Positions 60,923 through 64,000 of a DNA stretch of 64,000 bases are shown in pieces. The translations under genes and the position numbers were made by a program. Where the stretch lies: assembly GCF_000719095.1 (NCBI RefSeq), contig NZ_JOEH01000017.1, positions 1 through 64,000 on the forward strand, in the 5' to 3' direction. The stretch's first letter is position 1, and every line of letters begins with the position of its first letter. Source of the DNA: Streptacidiphilus jeojiense. Lineage in GTDB: Bacteria > Actinomycetota > Actinomycetes > Streptomycetales > Streptomycetaceae. The notes beneath the pieces are model-generated. The model made no database searches, was not told the DNA's origin, and saw only the letters and a program-made list of their open reading frames with translations.

Positions 60923-61945
60923 ATGGCTATCGCCACCCCCGAGGTCTACAGCGAGATGCTGGACCGGGCAAAGGCAGGCAAGTTCGCCTACCCGGCCATC
61001 AATGTCACTTCGACCCAGACGCTGCACGCAGCCCTGCGCGGCTTCGCCGAGGCCGAGAGCGACGGCATCATCCAGATCTCCACCGGTGGTGCGGAGTTCC
61101 TGGGCGGCCAGTACAGCAAGGACATGGTGACCGGCGCGGTCGCGCTCGCCGAGTTCGCCCACATCGTCGCCGCCAAGTACCCGGTCACGGTGGCGCTGCA
61201 CACCGACCACTGCCCCAAGGACAAGCTGGACGGCTACGTCCGCCCGCTGCTGGCGATCTCCGCGGAGCGCGTCGCCCGCGGCGAGAACCCGCTGTTCCAG
61301 TCGCACATGTGGGACGGCTCGGCCGAGACCCTCGCCGACAACCTGGCCATCGCCCAGGAGCTGCTGGCCAAGGCCGCCGCCGCGAAGATCATCCTCGAGG
61401 TCGAGATCACCCCGACCGGCGGTGAGGAGGACGGCGTCTCGCACGAGATCAACGACAACCTCTACACCAGCGTCAACGACGCCGTCCGCACCGCCGAGGC
61501 GCTGGGCCTGGGCGAGAAGGGCCGCTACCTGCTGGCCGCCTCCTTCGGCAACGTGCACGGCGTCTACAAGCCGGGCAACGTCGTCCTCAAGCCGGAGCTG
61601 CTGCGCGAGCTGCAGGACGCCATCGGCAAGCAGTACGGCAAGACCGACCCGTTCGACTTCGTCTTCCACGGCGGCTCCGGCTCCTCCGCCCAGGAGATCG
61701 CCACCGCGCTGGAGAACGGCGTCGTGAAGATGAACCTCGACACCGACACCCAGTACGCCTTCACCCGGCCGATCGTGGACCACATCTTCCGCAACTACGA
61801 CGGTGTGCTGAAGGTCGACGGCGAGGTCGGCAAGAAGAGCACCTACGACCCGCGCACCTGGGGCAAGCTCGCCGAGGCCGGCATGGCCGCGCGCGTGGTC
61901 GAGGCCACCCAGAGCCTGCGCTCGGCCGGCACCCGGCTGAAGTAG
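60923..61945 (+). CDS. fbaA: Class II fructose-bisphosphate aldolase
   Basis: A 340-residue zinc aldolase of glycolysis and gluconeogenesis that splits fructose-1,6-bisphosphate. Active-site parts are VALHTDHCPKDKL (zinc His and catalytic Asp), LEVEITPTGGEEDGVSHEIN, the histidine in SFGNVHGVYKPGNV, FHGGSGSSAQEI and KMNLDTDTQYAF. The start ATG 60923 has GACAGGAGCG upstream. An AT-rich patch with TTAATCC twice (60760-60776) lies in the upstream divergent region. A strong terminator follows. Confidence 0.96.
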   Translation: MAIATPEVYSEMLDRAKAGKFAYPAINVTSTQTLHAALRGFAEAESDGIIQISTGGAEFLGGQYSKDMVTGAVALAEFAHIVAAKYPVTVALHTDHCPKDKLDGYVRPLLAISAERVARGENPLFQSHMWDGSAETLADNLAIAQELLAKAAAAKIILEVEITPTGGEEDGVSHEINDNLYTSVNDAVRTAEALGLGEKGRYLLAASFGNVHGVYKPGNVVLKPELLRELQDAIGKQYGKTDPFDFVFHGGSGSSAQEIATALENGVVKMNLDTDTQYAFTRPIVDHIFRNYDGVLKVDGEVGKKSTYDPRTWGKLAEAGMAARVVEATQSLRSAGTRLK

Positions 61946-61978
61946 CCGCAGGCGGTGCGCCGCACCGCTTCATGCAGG

Positions 61979-62009
61979 GGCCCGGTACGCGATCACCGCG
62001 TACCGGGCC
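61979..62009. terminator. Bidirectional terminator between fbaA and DUF3151 genes
   Basis: GGCCCGGTACGCG (61979-61991) pairs perfectly with CGCGTACCGGGCC (61997-62009), loop ATCAC. A small palindrome (GCGGTGCG/CGCACCGC, 61952-61968) precedes it. The core is the same as in the terminator at 41117-41147. Confidence 0.85.
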
Positions 62010-62030
62010 TCGGGCTTTCGGCCCCCAGGG

Positions 62031-62453
62031 CTACTGCCCCTTCAGCTCCTCGTAGCCGGCCAGGCTGCTGTCCTTCAGGAACTGCCAGCAGCGGTCGGCT
62101 TCCTCGGTCTCCTTGATCGAGTCGGCGGCGCGGGCCAGCGCCGCCAGGCAGCGCAGGAAGCCGCGGTTGGCCCGGTGCTCCCACGGCACCGGCCCGTGGC
62201 CCTTCCAGCCGCTGCGGCGCAGCGCGTCCAGGCCGCGGTGGTACCCGGTGCGGGCGTAGGCGTACGACTCGACGACATGCCCGGCGTCGTAGGCGTCGTC
62301 GGCGAGCATGGCCCAGGCCAGCGAGAAGGTCGGGAACTCCGCCGCCACCTGCGCCGGCGATGCGGACTCCTCCGCCAGCATGCGGTAGGGCTGCTCGTCC
62401 TCGGGCAGCAGCGTCGGCTCCGGTCCGTCCAGCAGATTCTTGTGGATGCTCAT
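62031..62453 (-). CDS. DUF3151 family protein
   Basis: A 140-residue soluble protein of the actinobacterial DUF3151 family, all helical and resembling TPR-like repeats: FSLAWAMLADDAYDAGHVVE, SYAYARTGYHRGLDALRRSG, WKGHGPVPWEHRANRGFLRC and ADRCWQFLKDSSLAGYEELK. The function is unknown, but the gene keeps its place next to fbaA in many actinobacteria. The start is ATG 62453 (MSIHKNLLDGPEPT). The end converges on fbaA through a shared terminator. Confidence 0.92.
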   Translation of the reverse strand: MSIHKNLLDGPEPTLLPEDEQPYRMLAEESASPAQVAAEFPTFSLAWAMLADDAYDAGHVVESYAYARTGYHRGLDALRRSGWKGHGPVPWEHRANRGFLRCLAALARAADSIKETEEADRCWQFLKDSSLAGYEELKGQ

Positions 62454-62580
62454 GCCCTGAAGTCTGCCATCCGGCTGTCAAGGTCCTGTAAGCACCGGCT
62501 GTCAGCGCGGAACCGGGGCGCCCGTGGAGAGCGTGTTCCCTGCCGGATGACCTGTTCGGCAGTCTTGGGGGGACTCGCGG

Positions 62581-63717
62581 ATGTATCGACCACTGGCGCT
62601 TCTTATGGCCTTTTTCCTATACATCGCAGGGGTTTGGGCGGTCGCCACGACCTCCTGGTCGGCGGTCGCCGAGTCCGCGCCGCCGGTCTCGTCCACCGCC
62701 TCCTCGTCGCCGTCCGCCTCGTCCTCCGGCCCGTCGTCCGTCGGATCGTCCCCGACCCCTTCGCCGTCCAGCACGGCCCCGACGGTTCCCGCCGTCTGGA
62801 CGTTGAGCACGCTGCGCAACTACCTGGTCGCCGAGACCGATGCCAAGGACCCCGGCGCGGCCCTCGCCGACCTGGAGCGGATCACCCTCAAGGACCCGTA
62901 CGTCGACGGCTTCTGCCATCCGGTGGCGCACGAGATCGGGCACGCCGCGCTGGCCAAGTACCACGGGAACTTCACCAGGGCGGTCTCCTTCCTGAACGAC
63001 GTCTGCGGCTCCGGCTACCTGCACGGAGTGGTGGAGGAGAAGCTGCAGCAGATGCCCGATCCGGAGACGGCGGTGACCACCCTCTGCTCGCCCGACCAGT
63101 CGCTGTCCTGCATCCACGGCATCGGGCACGGAGCGATGTTCGTCTCCCACCTGGACGTGGCCGGAGCGGAACGGATGTGCGACCGCTTCCCCGAGTCCAG
63201 CCAGGTGGTGGCCTGCTCCGAGGGCATCTTCATGCAGCTCTTCGAGCCGGACGAGGGCGATCCGACGGCGCTGGCGAAGCTCCCGGCGGACCGGCTGGCC
63301 GGCGAGCCGCAGTACCCCTGCGCGGAGCAGCCGTCGATCTACCGCAGCGCCTGCTACTTCTACGCCCCGATCTACTTCCTGCAGACCCACGACTACACCG
63401 CGCACCCGACGGCCTTCGTCCAGTCCCTCACCTGGTGCCTCGCGGCACCGACCAGCAGCGCCCGCGAGGACTGCTCCCGGGGCACCGGTTCGCGGCTGAT
63501 GAAGTACAACATCGACCGCCCGGTCTGGACGGCGGCGCAGTGCGAGCAGGCGTCGTCCGCCTGGCAGCGGGCCGACTGCGTCAGCGGGATGGTCAGCTAC
63601 TGGGACGTCAACTACGCCAGCAGGTCGGCGGCCAGGGACAGGCTCTGCCCGCAGCTCAGCGGTGACGCCGCCCGGCTCTGCCGGAGCGCCGCCCCCGGCA
63701 GCAGCTCCGCCGACTGA
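62581..63717 (+). CDS. Exported protein with repeated Cys and G-x-x-H-G motifs
   Basis: A 378-residue protein. An N-terminal signal or anchor (ALLMAFFLYIAGVWAVATTS) is followed by a Ser/Pro/Thr-rich linker (residues 30-72). The mature domain has many Cys and His in spaced motifs: FCHPVAHEIGHAALA, VCGSGYLHGVVE and SCIHGIGHGAMF, then AACYFYAP-like and C-rich helices, with about a dozen cysteines likely to pair. I do not recognise a characterised family. The repeated H-x-x-H sets suggest metal or haem binding. It starts at ATG 62581 after GGGGGG. The DoxX gene begins 6 bp after its stop, so they form an operon. Confidence 0.75.
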   Translation: MYRPLALLMAFFLYIAGVWAVATTSWSAVAESAPPVSSTASSSPSASSSGPSSVGSSPTPSPSSTAPTVPAVWTLSTLRNYLVAETDAKDPGAALADLERITLKDPYVDGFCHPVAHEIGHAALAKYHGNFTRAVSFLNDVCGSGYLHGVVEEKLQQMPDPETAVTTLCSPDQSLSCIHGIGHGAMFVSHLDVAGAERMCDRFPESSQVVACSEGIFMQLFEPDEGDPTALAKLPADRLAGEPQYPCAEQPSIYRSACYFYAPIYFLQTHDYTAHPTAFVQSLTWCLAAPTSSAREDCSRGTGSRLMKYNIDRPVWTAAQCEQASSAWQRADCVSGMVSYWDVNYASRSAARDRLCPQLSGDAARLCRSAAPGSSSAD

Positions 63718-63723
63718 CCCCTG

Positions 63724-64000
63724 ATGAACCGTCACCGTCCTTACCCGCAGCCGCAGCCCGATCGGACCGAAGCCATGGACACTCCGCCCGACCGCTCACC
63801 CAGCCGCTACGCGCTGCTCCCGCTGCGGCTGTTCCTCGGCGCGACCTTCGTCTACGCGGGGTTGGACAAGCTCGCCGACCCGCACTTCCTGGCCGGCGTG
63901 GCCGACCCCGCGTCCATGGCCGCACAGGCGCACGCCGTGGCCGCGCACAGCCCCATCGGCGCGCTGCTGGACCAGGCGGTGCGCTCGCCCACGCCCGCCG
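63724..64000 (+). CDS. DoxX-family membrane protein, cut by window end
   Basis: The first 92 codons of a DoxX-type protein (LPLRLFLGATFVYAGLDKLA, DPHFLAGVADPASMAAQAHA). DoxX members are four-helix membrane proteins, some acting as thiosulfate:quinone oxidoreductase subunits or in redox stress. The start is ATG 63724, or ATG 63775 (MDTPPDRSPSRYALL), which is closer to the conserved part. The 3' end is outside the window. It follows the exported Cys/His protein by 6 bp, suggesting a shared redox role. Confidence 0.8.
   Translation, partial: MNRHRPYPQPQPDRTEAMDTPPDRSPSRYALLPLRLFLGATFVYAGLDKLADPHFLAGVADPASMAAQAHAVAAHSPIGALLDQAVRSPTPA

Overview
The window is chromosomal DNA of a high-GC actinobacterium of the Streptomyces / Kitasatospora / Streptacidiphilus type. 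The signs are very high GC with strong third-position bias, GTG and TTG starts, a single in-frame TTA (bldA-type) codon found by eye, an HspR (HAIR) box before clpB, XRE-DUF5753 and PucR regulators, and many genes whose only visible start signal is a TANNNT -10 hexamer 6-8 nt before the start codon (leaderless-type promoters). About 50 protein genes are supported. I see no rRNA, tRNA, CRISPR array or insertion sequence.

Layout. 0-9 kb: a broken DUF4097 gene, a secreted phytase-like esterase, a DUF4916 protein, an O6-alkylguanine-DNA methyltransferase, membrane proteins, a tiny Pro/Lys-rich peptide gene, an ABC exporter coupled to an XRE-DUF5753 regulator, and a GNAT protein. 9-15 kb: an atypical LuxR-type regulator, a class A penicillin-binding protein, a divergent argP/lysE pair, and an ArsR-type regulator followed by alkB. 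15-24 kb: a three-gene cassette (YqiJ-like OB-fold membrane protein, YqiK-like flotillin, 1580-residue DUF3686 'DNA repair' AAA ATPase) with a convergent pucR-type gene. 24-41 kb: a DsbA-like/VKOR disulfide pair, PP2C-like phosphatase, pirin, SseB-like protein, acyl-CoA dehydrogenase, M18 aminopeptidase, NHLRC2-like protein, LURP-one protein, a polytopic Ser/Thr kinase, clpB and a YbjN protein.

41-52 kb looks accessory. An orphan cytochrome bc1 b subunit faces a TetR gene. A tightly overlapping six-gene operon (44481-51399, minus strand) follows: GH36-like glycosidase, sulfotransferase, arginine deiminase/DDAH-like enzyme, family 2 glycosyltransferase, MFS exporter and an APS-kinase-like protein whose P-loop lysine is replaced. 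Its first gene has a TTA codon at codon 10. A decapitated NUDIX gene lies between the operon's promoter side and a core aminotransferase, and may mark an old insertion or deletion edge. 52-64 kb returns to core genes: aminotransferase, DUF2617, membrane spermidine synthase, CoxG-like protein, aldose epimerase, pyrE, DedA, fructose-bisphosphate aldolase, DUF3151, an unusual secreted Cys/His protein and a DoxX protein cut by the window end.

Best candidates for undescribed biology are the TTA-controlled sulfotransferase/deiminase/glycosyltransferase operon and the YqiJ-flotillin-AAA cassette. Both are read from gene content and spacing only; no database search was possible.
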